DNA of 9,082 bases, taken from positions 1 to 9,082 of the forward strand of contig CACXFX010000091.1 of assembly GCA_902767055.1 (NCBI GenBank), given 5' to 3'. Source of the stretch: an uncultured Pseudomonadota bacterium (GTDB lineage Bacteria; Pseudomonadota; Alphaproteobacteria; RF32; CAG-239). Shown here piece after piece: positions 1 to 5,846 of this stretch (position 1 is its first letter; each line of letters begins with the position of its first letter). The notes beneath the pieces were generated by a model that was given only the letters and a program-made list of their open reading frames with translations, ran no database searches and was not told where the DNA came from. A program made the translations under genes and the position numbers.

Positions 1-20
1 CGCAAAAGATAAGATTTTAA

Positions 21-86
21 TTTTTTGTTTGACTTTCAGATTTTTTTATGCCACTATAAAAATGTAACCAAATGGTTGCGGTGTTT
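21..86 (+). repeat. Direct repeat copy 1: promoter block plus 5' hairpin of a duplicated RNA element
   Basis: This block aligns with 8943-9009 over 67 columns with six mismatches and one single-base gap, about 60 identities. The shared block starts in a T-rich run, passes through a TTGAC -35 box, a T-rich spacer and the sequence ATGCCACTATAAAA, and ends in a hairpin followed by GCGGTGTTT. Beyond position 86 the copies diverge in primary sequence but keep short blocks (ACTCCTT, AGGAGTT, GCGTTT, CGAAT) in the same order. The pattern is that of a paralogous functional element, not of an insertion sequence: there are no terminal inverted repeats and no transposase. Confidence 0.9.
29..57 (+). promoter_or_regulatory. 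Sigma70-like promoter of the structured RNA / LRR gene
   Basis: A -35 box TTGACT (29-34) is followed after exactly 17 bases by CACTAT (52-57), which keeps the most conserved -10 positions (A2, A5, T6). Transcription would start near G64, the first base of a hairpin. The same boxes with the same spacing occur in the second copy (8951-8956 and 8974-8979). TATAAA at 55-60 is an alternative -10, but it would need a 20-base spacer. The start site is inferred. Confidence 0.7.
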
Positions 87-226
87 AAGTAACACATTGA
101 AGCTGCACTCCTTATAAAAGAGGAGTTCCAAAGATAAGCGTTTTAAAACGGCGAATGATGGAATCTGTGCTTCAACAGTTACTTAGCTCCTCTTCCGTTT
201 TGGTTAATTAAACGGAAATTTTTTTA
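64..226 (+). ncRNA. Candidate structured RNA (small RNA or 5' leader), copy 1, complete
   Basis: Several paired elements can be read directly. Hairpin P0 pairs 64-69 with 74-79 (six pairs, one G-U, loop AAAT). A long-range stem P1 pairs 86-93 with 178-185 (eight perfect pairs) and, after a small internal loop, 97-103 with 169-175 (seven perfect pairs). P1 encloses hairpin P2 (ACTCCT 107-112 with AGGAGT 121-126) and hairpin P3 (CGTT/AACG within 139-150). An intrinsic terminator at 193-225 closes the unit. The partial second copy at 8986-9082 keeps P0, P2 and P3 with changed loop or stem sequences, which supports selection on structure. I do not recognise it as 6S, SRP, tmRNA, RNase P or a riboswitch class I know. 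It could be a free RNA of about 160 nt or an attenuator leader for the LRR gene at 244. The ends are estimates. Confidence 0.7.
193..225 (+). terminator. Intrinsic terminator between the structured RNA and the LRR start codon
   Basis: TTCCGTTT (193-200) pairs perfectly with AAACGGAA (210-217) around a nine-base loop and is followed by A and seven T (219-225). It sits only 18 bases before the ATG at 244, so it either ends a separate small RNA or acts as an attenuator for the LRR gene. Confidence 0.8.
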
Positions 227-232
227 TTTAAT

Positions 233-236
233 GGAG
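233..236 (+). promoter_or_regulatory. Ribosome binding site of the LRR gene, just after the terminator
   Basis: GGAG lies seven bases upstream of the ATG at 244 and outside the terminator stem. Translation initiation itself would be free once transcription has passed the T-tract. This fits control at termination rather than by hiding the Shine-Dalgarno sequence. Confidence 0.6.
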
Positions 237-243
237 AAAATAT

Positions 244-1386
244 ATGAAAAAATTGGGTCTTCTTTTAAGTGTGGCAACCTTGCCTTTTAATGCTTTTGCA
301 TCAACTTATAACCCATGCAGTCCATCCGAAACAGCTCAAGGAACGTGTTTTAGTTGCGGGCAAACTTGTGTCGCACGCTATACCGAAACTGTTAATCCAG
401 ATGAAAGCATCAAAGGCACGCTGACAATTTCAGGTCAGGGAGAGATGAGATTTGCAGACAGATACCCTAAGGGGACAATTATTGCAGGATATGGTGGAAC
501 AACAGTAACGTATGATAGCAATCCGTATGATTATAATACAACACTTGAAAGGTATCAAACAAATGCACCATGGCGTGACTTGGACAGAAGCATTACGGAT
601 GTTATTATTGAAGATGGAATTACCAATATAGCTCAAGGCGCTTTTTATAATGTTTCTTCAATTGAAAGTGTTTCTATCCCTGACAGTGTCACTCAAATTG
701 AAGCGGCAGCCTTTCAACATGATTTTAGTTTAACAAACGCTAATCTACCATCAAATTTGGAACAAATCGGTCATGCAGCCTTTCATAATACAAGTATCGA
801 AACTTTTGTTATTCCCGAAACTTTACAAAAACATGATGATTCAAAATTGATGTGGAGCAATACACATGTATTTTCAAGTGCAGCCTTAAAAGATATTATC
901 GTTGACGGAAATGGTTATTTTGAAAAAGATATGCTTAAGGACGTCAATATGGCAAATATCATGACAATTTATTGCGAAGCGTCAAATACAAATTGTCAAT
1001 CGCTTCAAAACGACGACGAGTTGAAAGATAAGCTCATTTCTTATGAAAAGCAGGGCGGGGTGTACATCTTGGACGGAACATATTATTTGTCAGCTGATAA
1101 TATGCGTCAAGGAAATGAGTCAGAAGATAAAACCGCATACGCTTGCAATAAATCTTTATCAGAATGCAAGCGCGACGTTTTAGAAGCCAAAGGTATTTGC
1201 CAAGGTTCAAGCTGTGATGTGTTTATCCAAAGTGATGGCCAATATATGCTTAAATTCGGCGGTAAAACGTATCAAGACATCAATGCTTTATTAAAAGGCG
1301 ATTATGATAAACGTCGGATTTATACCATAGAAGAGGCAAACTTTGTTGCGGGCGATAAAAACCGTGTATCGATTACGTATCGGTAA
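244..1386 (+). CDS. Secreted, cysteine-rich BspA-like leucine-rich-repeat (LRR_5) protein
   Basis: The 380-residue product starts with a signal peptide (charged MKK, hydrophobic 4-15, probable cleavage after FAFA-like residues 16-19), so it should be exported. An N-terminal segment (about 58-70, GTLTISGQGEM) resembles the lead-in common in BspA-like proteins. About three LRR_5 repeats of roughly 23 residues follow at about 116-193, with the pattern I..V.IP.(S/G)(V/L)..I...AF. Ten cysteines, all in the predicted mature part (25, 35, 38, 42, 244, 251, 301, 308, 319, 324) and mostly in close pairs, suggest disulfides formed outside the cytoplasm. The tail (about 358-380) is basic and aromatic, contains RRIYTIEEAN and ends ITYR. 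The family is often surface-associated and involved in adhesion, but no ligand can be inferred. It is preceded by the structured RNA and terminator and converges on sufD. Export and LRR content are solid; the role is not known. Confidence 0.85.
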   Translation: MKKLGLLLSVATLPFNAFASTYNPCSPSETAQGTCFSCGQTCVARYTETVNPDESIKGTLTISGQGEMRFADRYPKGTIIAGYGGTTVTYDSNPYDYNTTLERYQTNAPWRDLDRSITDVIIEDGITNIAQGAFYNVSSIESVSIPDSVTQIEAAAFQHDFSLTNANLPSNLEQIGHAAFHNTSIETFVIPETLQKHDDSKLMWSNTHVFSSAALKDIIVDGNGYFEKDMLKDVNMANIMTIYCEASNTNCQSLQNDDELKDKLISYEKQGGVYILDGTYYLSADNMRQGNESEDKTAYACNKSLSECKRDVLEAKGICQGSSCDVFIQSDGQYMLKFGGKTYQDINALLKGDYDKRRIYTIEEANFVAGDKNRVSITYR

Positions 1387-1397
1387 TGCCTATTGTT

Positions 1398-2627
1398 TTA
1401 GCCCATTAAAAGCTCTTCAAAAAATATTTTGATGTCCGAATTTGGTATATCCTCAAACGCCGTTTTCAAAAAGGCGGATGTCAAAACTGTGCGCGCAGTT
1501 TGCTCATCAATACCGCGTGATTGAAGATAAAAAAGTTCATTGGCATTTAAATCACCTGATGTTGCGCCGTGTGAACACTGAACGTCGTCGGCAAAAATTT
1601 CAAGTTCCGGTTTAACATCAATTTTGGCATCATCTGATAAAAGCAAGGCTTTATGCGACTGATGACCCGAAACGTCAAACGTGTTCGGTGCAATATGGAT
1701 TTTTCCCTGAAAAACGCCATGTGCTTGCCCGTCAACGACACCGCGCACAATCTGATTTGAAGCAGTTGAAGGGCTTAAATGCTCAATATCCGTTGTGGTA
1801 TCAACAAGTCCGTCAGCGCTTAAACGGTAAGCCGCATTGACAACAGCCGAGGCATTTTGTTCTTTCAAACAAGCCTGTGTTTCATCTCGTGCGAGCTTTG
1901 AGCCTGTTTGCAACGTATAGCTTTGATATTTTCCATCGGCTTTTATATCGACGCGGTTTAGGGTAATATGAACCGCTTGAGGTGATGAATTTTGCCATTT
2001 ATAATGGGTCAAAGTTGCGTTTTGCAAAACAAAAAATTCATTAACAACGTTGGTCAACGAAATGCTGTTTTTACCTTCAAAAACCTCAATAATTTCTGCA
2101 TTAACGTTTTTTTCAAGCACAACAATATTATGTATGTTTTCAAATCCGTTTTGTTTCGTGTGATAAATCAACCCAATCGGTTTTTTGATATCTTTGAAAA
2201 CACGCAAAAAAATGCCTTGTTCTAAAAAAGCCGTGTTTAACGCCGCAAACGGAAACTTTTCAAGCTCAAATTTATTGATATATTTTCCGATTTCATGGTC
2301 GGTGACGGCGTCTAAAAGGCTTGACACTTCAAGACCGTCGCAAAAATGAAAGTGTTCGTGCAAAGTGCCGTTACAAAATAAAATTTCATAAGCATCAAAC
2401 GGCAAATGTTTTTGCTCACAGTCACAATGCCCGTCTTGGTGCGTGTGGCAATGAGCCGGTTTTGAAAACATCTCTTCTTTAAGGCAAGAGGAAACAGGTG
2501 TATATTTATAAGCTTCCGTTTTTTTATCAGGCAAACCGGTAAAGGCCACCTTGCCCTTTTGCCTCAAAGCGGCAAGGGCAGGGATATCTTCGCCGATTAA
2601 TGCGATATTGTCTAAATATTTTAACAT
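1398..2627 (-). CDS. sufD: Fe-S cluster assembly protein SufD
   Basis: SufD pairs with SufB and the ATPase SufC in the SufBC2D scaffold that builds Fe-S clusters in the cytoplasm. The 409-residue protein has the SufB/SufD beta-helix core and, near the C-terminus, the family motif CSHGATSG (351-358). H353 there corresponds to the histidine (E. coli His360) at the SufB-SufD interface needed for cluster assembly. The following segment (about 362-376, with ELFYLQSRGI) also matches the family. The ATG at 2627 overlaps the end of sufC by seven bases, so translation is probably coupled. Residues 59-74 form an unusual His/Cys cluster (HCHTHQDGHCDC then H74), which I do not expect in SufD. It is the last gene of the cluster; no sufS, sufE/U or sufA follows, and its stop lies 11 bases from the convergent LRR stop. 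Confidence 0.95.
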   Translation of the reverse strand: MLKYLDNIALIGEDIPALAALRQKGKVAFTGLPDKKTEAYKYTPVSSCLKEEMFSKPAHCHTHQDGHCDCEQKHLPFDAYEILFCNGTLHEHFHFCDGLEVSSLLDAVTDHEIGKYINKFELEKFPFAALNTAFLEQGIFLRVFKDIKKPIGLIYHTKQNGFENIHNIVVLEKNVNAEIIEVFEGKNSISLTNVVNEFFVLQNATLTHYKWQNSSPQAVHITLNRVDIKADGKYQSYTLQTGSKLARDETQACLKEQNASAVVNAAYRLSADGLVDTTTDIEHLSPSTASNQIVRGVVDGQAHGVFQGKIHIAPNTFDVSGHQSHKALLLSDDAKIDVKPELEIFADDVQCSHGATSGDLNANELFYLQSRGIDEQTARTVLTSAFLKTAFEDIPNSDIKIFFEELLMG

Positions 2628-3391
2628 TGCGCCTCTTTGATAAAATCGGTATAGCCTTTAGCCTCAAGCTCTAAAGCCAGATTTTTATCGCCTGTTTTGA
2701 TGATCCGCCCGCCGGCAAAAACATGCACAAAATCGGGTTTGATATACTCAAGCAAATCTTGATGGTGCGTGATGATTAAAAGTGCGCGTTTGCCGTCATC
2801 TAAGTCATTAATGCCTTTTGATACGACTTTTAAGGCATCAATATCGAGCCCCGAATCAGCCTCGTCCAAAATCGAAAGAGCGGGTTTTAAAAGTGCCATC
2901 TGAAGCGTTTCCATACGCTTTTTTTCACCGCCTGAAAAACCGACATTGACGGCGCGCCCCAACATTTCTTTGTCAATAGCAAGTTTCTGAGCTTGAGTTT
3001 GAACCAGTTTTATAAATTCCGGCGCACTCAACTCATCAAGCCCCAAATATTTTCGCTTGGCATTGAGGGCATATTTTAAGAACGTCATAAACGACACACC
3101 CGGAATTTCAACAGGATATTGCATAATCAAAAACAGCCCTTCGTTTGCACGCTCATCAATGCTCAAATCCAACAGGTTTTTGCCCTTAAAGGTGATACTG
3201 CCCGAAGTAACCTCATATCCCGGTTTGCCGGTCAAGACGTGAGAAAGTGTTGATTTTCCGGCGCCGTTCGGTCCCATTATGACATGCGTTTGACCCTCAA
3301 AAATCGTCAAGCTGAGATTTTTGATAATTTCTTTGCCGGCAACACTTGCCGAGAGATTTTTAATTTCAAGCAGAGGTTTTTTATTTGTCAT
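2621..3391 (-). CDS. sufC: Fe-S cluster assembly ATPase SufC
   Basis: SufC is the ABC-type ATPase of the SufBC2D complex; its ATP-driven dimerisation reshapes SufB and SufD during cluster assembly. With the start chosen here (256 residues) the motifs are: Walker A GPNGAGKST (40-48), Q-loop Q91, signature FSGGEKKR (152-159), Walker B LSILDE with D-loop (172-183) and H-loop H209. All catalytic residues are present and there are no membrane segments, as expected for a soluble ATPase. The frame is open to an ATG at 3409 (six residues longer), but the start at 3391 gives the usual SufC N-terminus (LLEIKNL close to the start) and has GGGA upstream. From 3391 the gene overlaps the end of the MazG-like gene by 11 bases. 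The choice between the two starts is not certain. Confidence 0.95.
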   Translation of the reverse strand: MTNKKPLLEIKNLSASVAGKEIIKNLSLTIFEGQTHVIMGPNGAGKSTLSHVLTGKPGYEVTSGSITFKGKNLLDLSIDERANEGLFLIMQYPVEIPGVSFMTFLKYALNAKRKYLGLDELSAPEFIKLVQTQAQKLAIDKEMLGRAVNVGFSGGEKKRMETLQMALLKPALSILDEADSGLDIDALKVVSKGINDLDDGKRALLIITHHQDLLEYIKPDFVHVFAGGRIIKTGDKNLALELEAKGYTDFIKEAQC

Positions 3392-3680
3392 GCGTCTGTT
3401 CCCATTCATCTAATCTCTTCTCGATTTTTTTGAGTTTTTCTTTTTTGTATGCTTCTACCTCATCTTTGATATGATAACAACATTTAAGCTGTTCTAACAT
3501 AATTTCGACATCGGCCGTTTCTTCAATAATTTCGGCGGTATTATCTTTTTTGCGATTAACGTTTTTTAAGATTTCTTTGGTGAGCTCGCTCATTTCTTCA
3601 ATCACCTGAAGCATTTGCGGGTCTTTTCCCCACACACGCAATGCGCGCTCATAGAGTGTTTCTTTTTGTTTGTTTATCAT
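3381..3680 (-). CDS. MazG-like nucleotide pyrophosphohydrolase, small, inside the suf operon
   Basis: A 99-residue, helix-rich, highly charged protein without signal or membrane segments. It carries the all-alpha NTP pyrophosphohydrolase (MazG-like) metal-binding pattern: ExxE at E29-E32 and, 21 residues later, ExxD at E54-D57, flanked by further acidic residues (E28, E36, E50, E53). The family hydrolyses nucleoside triphosphates to monophosphates and pyrophosphate with Mg2+, often for house-cleaning of damaged or excess nucleotides. A single domain of about 100 residues matches small MazG-like proteins of phages and some bacteria rather than the two-domain cellular MazG. Its ATG overlaps the sufB stop as ATGA (3677-3680), so it is translationally coupled to sufB, and its end overlaps sufC. 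Location between sufB and sufC is unusual. The substrate cannot be told from sequence, and a non-catalytic role is possible. Confidence 0.75.
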   Translation of the reverse strand: MINKQKETLYERALRVWGKDPQMLQVIEEMSELTKEILKNVNRKKDNTAEIIEETADVEIMLEQLKCCYHIKDEVEAYKKEKLKKIEKRLDEWEQTHDK

Positions 3681-5122
3681 CCGACGCTTCCTTCTAAGCT
3701 GATATTAATAAGTTTTGAGGCCTCAATGGCAAATTCCATCGGCAGTTTTTGCATCACTTCTTTACAAAAGCCATTGACGATCAGACCGGTGGCCTGTTCT
3801 TCGGTTAAGCCTCTTTGATTGCAATAAAAAAGCTGTTCTTCACTGATTTTAGAGGTTGTAGCTTCATGCTCTAAAACGGCCGTTCTGTTTTCGTTTTCGA
3901 TATAAGGTACGGTGTGCGAACCGCAAGTCTGACCGATAAGCAAGCTGTCGCACTCTGAAAAATTGCGTGCATTTTGGGCGCTTTTGGCCACTTTGACAAG
4001 CCCGCGATAGGTTTGGTTTGAATGGCCTGCCGAAATGCCTTTTGAAATGATGCGCGAAGTTGTGTTTTTGCCGATATGGATCATTTTGGTACCGGTATCG
4101 GCTTGCTGAAAATTGTTTGTGATGGCAACCGAATAAAATTCGCCCGACGAATTGTCACCTTGCAAAATGCAAGACGGATATTTCCACGTGACAGCCGATC
4201 CTGTTTCAACCTGCGTCCATGACACTTTGGCATTGTCACCTCTGCAAGCCGCGCGTTTGGTCACAAAGTTATAAACCCCGCCTTTGCCGTCTTTATCGCC
4301 CGGATACCAGTTTTGAACGGTCGAATATTTGACTTCGGCATCTTTTAAGATCACAATTTCAACAATGGCGGCATGGAGCTGATTTTCATCACGTTGAGGT
4401 GCCGTGCAACCCTCAAGATAAGAAACATAACTTTGCTCATCTGCGACAATGAGTGTTCGCTCAAATTGACCTGTGTTTTGGGCATTGATTCGAAAATAAG
4501 TCGACAATTCCATCGGGCATTTGACGCCTTTGGGGATATATACAAATGAGCCGTCCGTAAAAACAGCGGAATTCAAACAAGCAAAAAAATTGTCGGTATA
4601 AGGTACGACAGAGCCCAAATATTTTTGCACCAAATCGGGATGATTTTGAACGGCCTCTGAAATCGAGCAGAAAATAATGCCTTGTTCTTTGAGTTTTGCG
4701 CGATAAGTCGTTGCGACCGAAACGCTGTCAAATACGGCATCAACGGCAACAACGCCCGATAAAACTTCTTGTTCTTTTAAGTCAATACCGAGTTTGTCAT
4801 AAGTTTTCAAAAGTTCAGGATCAACCTCATCAAGGCTTTGGGGTTTGACTTTTTGCTTTGGCGCGGCATAATAAAACAAATCTTGATAATTTATCTTTTC
4901 ATAGGTGAGCTTTGCCCAAGTCGGCTCAAGTATTTTAAGCCAGTGACGATATGCTTTTAAACGTTTTTCTAAAAGCCAATCCGGCTCATTTTTCTTTTTT
5001 GAAATGAGGCGGATAATATCTTCGTTTAAGCCTTTAGGCACACTTTCAACTTCAATATCGGTTGTAAAACCGTATTTATATTTGTCGCCGCTTAAATCTT
5101 CGATTTCAGGTTTTTGAGCCAT
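3677..5122 (-). CDS. sufB: Fe-S cluster assembly scaffold protein SufB
   Basis: SufB is the scaffold subunit of SufBC2D that receives sulfur and builds the nascent Fe-S cluster. The 481-residue length is close to the family norm of roughly 480-495. Recognisable positions include YLEGCTAP with C239 (matching E. coli Cys254), the ECDSLLIG segment with C391 (matching E. coli Cys405, a key sulfur and cluster residue), and EHEATTSKI with E418, H419 and E420. The C-terminal LFYCNQRGL region is also typical, and all functional residues appear intact. Translation from the ATG at 5122 has an AAGG eight bases upstream; upstream ATGs are out of frame or stop at once. It is the first gene of the operon, read from the promoter at 5151-5179. 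No iscR or rirA regulator gene lies upstream here. Confidence 0.97.
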   Translation of the reverse strand: MAQKPEIEDLSGDKYKYGFTTDIEVESVPKGLNEDIIRLISKKKNEPDWLLEKRLKAYRHWLKILEPTWAKLTYEKINYQDLFYYAAPKQKVKPQSLDEVDPELLKTYDKLGIDLKEQEVLSGVVAVDAVFDSVSVATTYRAKLKEQGIIFCSISEAVQNHPDLVQKYLGSVVPYTDNFFACLNSAVFTDGSFVYIPKGVKCPMELSTYFRINAQNTGQFERTLIVADEQSYVSYLEGCTAPQRDENQLHAAIVEIVILKDAEVKYSTVQNWYPGDKDGKGGVYNFVTKRAACRGDNAKVSWTQVETGSAVTWKYPSCILQGDNSSGEFYSVAITNNFQQADTGTKMIHIGKNTTSRIISKGISAGHSNQTYRGLVKVAKSAQNARNFSECDSLLIGQTCGSHTVPYIENENRTAVLEHEATTSKISEEQLFYCNQRGLTEEQATGLIVNGFCKEVMQKLPMEFAIEASKLINISLEGSVG

Positions 5123-5150
5123 GTTTTTGCCTTTTTTTCATTTAAGGCAT

Positions 5151-5179
5151 ACCATAAGCGCATTGCAACAAAAAATCAA
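5151..5179 (-). promoter_or_regulatory. Promoter of the suf operon
   Basis: Read on the minus strand, TTGATT (5179-5174) is separated by exactly 17 bases from TATGGT (5156-5151). Initiation near 5144 would give a leader of about 20 bases before the sufB ATG. No clear binding palindrome for an iron or Fe-S regulator could be assigned; an imperfect AT-rich inverted sequence lies just upstream at about 5192-5204. Confidence 0.6.
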
Positions 5180-5268
5180 GAGGGTTTGACGGATAAATTT
5201 GATAAAAAACAGTTCGTTTTGAGTTAATTTTCTTAATTTTGGCATTACCTTTTAAAAAACTTCAAATT

Positions 5269-5299
5269 TTGCTTGCTATTTTTGATTTTTGATTATATT
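5269..5299 (+). promoter_or_regulatory. Possible promoter of tRNA-Arg
   Basis: TTGCTT (5269-5274) lies 18 bases before TTATAT (5293-5298), overlapping TATATT (5294-5299), which would start transcription a few bases before the tRNA. The boxes are imperfect and the region is AT-rich, so the exact elements are uncertain. Confidence 0.35.
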
Positions 5300-5312
5300 G
5301 GATAATTCAAGT

Positions 5313-5389
5313 GTCTGCGTAGCTCAGTTGGATAGAGCACAAGCCTCCTAAGCTTGGGGTCGTGGGTTCAACTCCCGCCGCAGACGCCA
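5313..5389 (+). tRNA. tRNA-Arg, anticodon CCU (reads AGG), CCA encoded
   Basis: The full cloverleaf can be read. The acceptor stem is GTCTGCG (5313-5319) with CGCAGAC (5379-5385), followed by discriminator G5386 and encoded CCA. The D-arm is GCTC/GAGC, and the anticodon stem CAAGC/GCTTG surrounds loop CTCCTAA with anticodon CCT at 5347-5349. A five-base variable loop follows, then the T-arm GTGGG/CCCGC around TTCAACT. The anticodon and G discriminator fit tRNA-Arg for the rare AGG codon. The gene stands alone on the + strand, divergent from suf, and is followed at once by seven T. Confidence 0.97.
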
Positions 5390-5435
5390 TTTTTTTAAAA
5401 GCCAAATATTAAAGCGCATAATTGATAAAAAAATA

Positions 5436-5464
5436 TTGCCCTTAATGGCACTTAAAGGTAAAAT
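5436..5464 (+). promoter_or_regulatory. Promoter of the lipoprotein-BPL_N-htpX gene cluster
   Basis: TTGCCC (5436-5441) and TAAAAT (5459-5464; five of six consensus bases) are separated by exactly 17 bases. Transcription would begin around 5471, leaving a leader of about 33 bases before the ATG at 5504, with GAGGG as ribosome binding site. Confidence 0.55.
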
Positions 5465-5503
5465 CGGCTTGTTAAACATATTTATCAAAAGAGGGTTTAT
5501 TTT

Positions 5504-5809
5504 ATGAAAAAAGTTTTTATTTTAGCATCAGTGGTGCTTCTTTCAAGCTGTGCACAGATGGGCTCGCTTCAAAATGCTTCCGCTTCGGATACGGTATCTT
5601 CTAAGATGAAGGCATGTCTTGCGTCGGAAGCTTCCAGTCGTTATCAGGCCGGTACGTTGTTTACAAAATCAGTCAAAGAAACGGCAACGGATTTGGTCAA
5701 GACCTGTATGAAGAATTTGGCGCTTCAATCCGCCGGTATCAGTGCCGAATCGCAATCGACCGCCGAAAGCATTATTACAAACTTAAAGACACTTTCAGGT
5801 GCTCAATAA
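5504..5809 (+). CDS. Small putative lipoprotein of unknown function
   Basis: A 101-residue protein with a lipoprotein signal peptide: basic MKK, a hydrophobic stretch and the lipobox LSSC with C16 as the acylated cysteine. The residue after the cysteine is Ala, not Asp, which in Proteobacteria usually favours sorting to the outer membrane. The mature part (about 85 residues) is Ser/Ala-rich and probably helical, with two further cysteines (C38 in MKACLAS and C68 in VKTCMKN) that could form a disulfide. I recognise no family. GAGGG lies nine to ten bases before the ATG. It is the first gene of the + strand cluster, 37 bases before the BPL_N gene with no terminator between them. This suggests co-transcription and a link to the cell envelope. 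Confidence 0.8.
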   Translation: MKKVFILASVVLLSSCAQMGSLQNASASDTVSSKMKACLASEASSRYQAGTLFTKSVKETATDLVKTCMKNLALQSAGISAESQSTAESIITNLKTLSGAQ

Positions 5810-5846
5810 AGATGGCATTTTAAAAAAAACATCATATTGAGGTAAA

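Noticed and set aside
48..59. Tiny reading frame ATGCCACTATAA conserved in both copies of the repeat
   Set aside because: It overlaps the predicted -10 box and lies before the predicted transcription start, so it would not be in the transcript. No ribosome binding site precedes it.
3392..3409. Longer SufC start at 3409
   Set aside because: It would add six residues (MNGNRR) not expected in SufC and deepen the overlap with the upstream gene. The start at 3391 gives a family-like N-terminus, though the choice is not proven.
5313..5400. tRNA gene as an integration site for a mobile element
   Set aside because: No integrase, no repeated copy of the tRNA 3' end and no phage-like genes nearby apart from the MazG-like gene, which is inside the suf operon on the other side.
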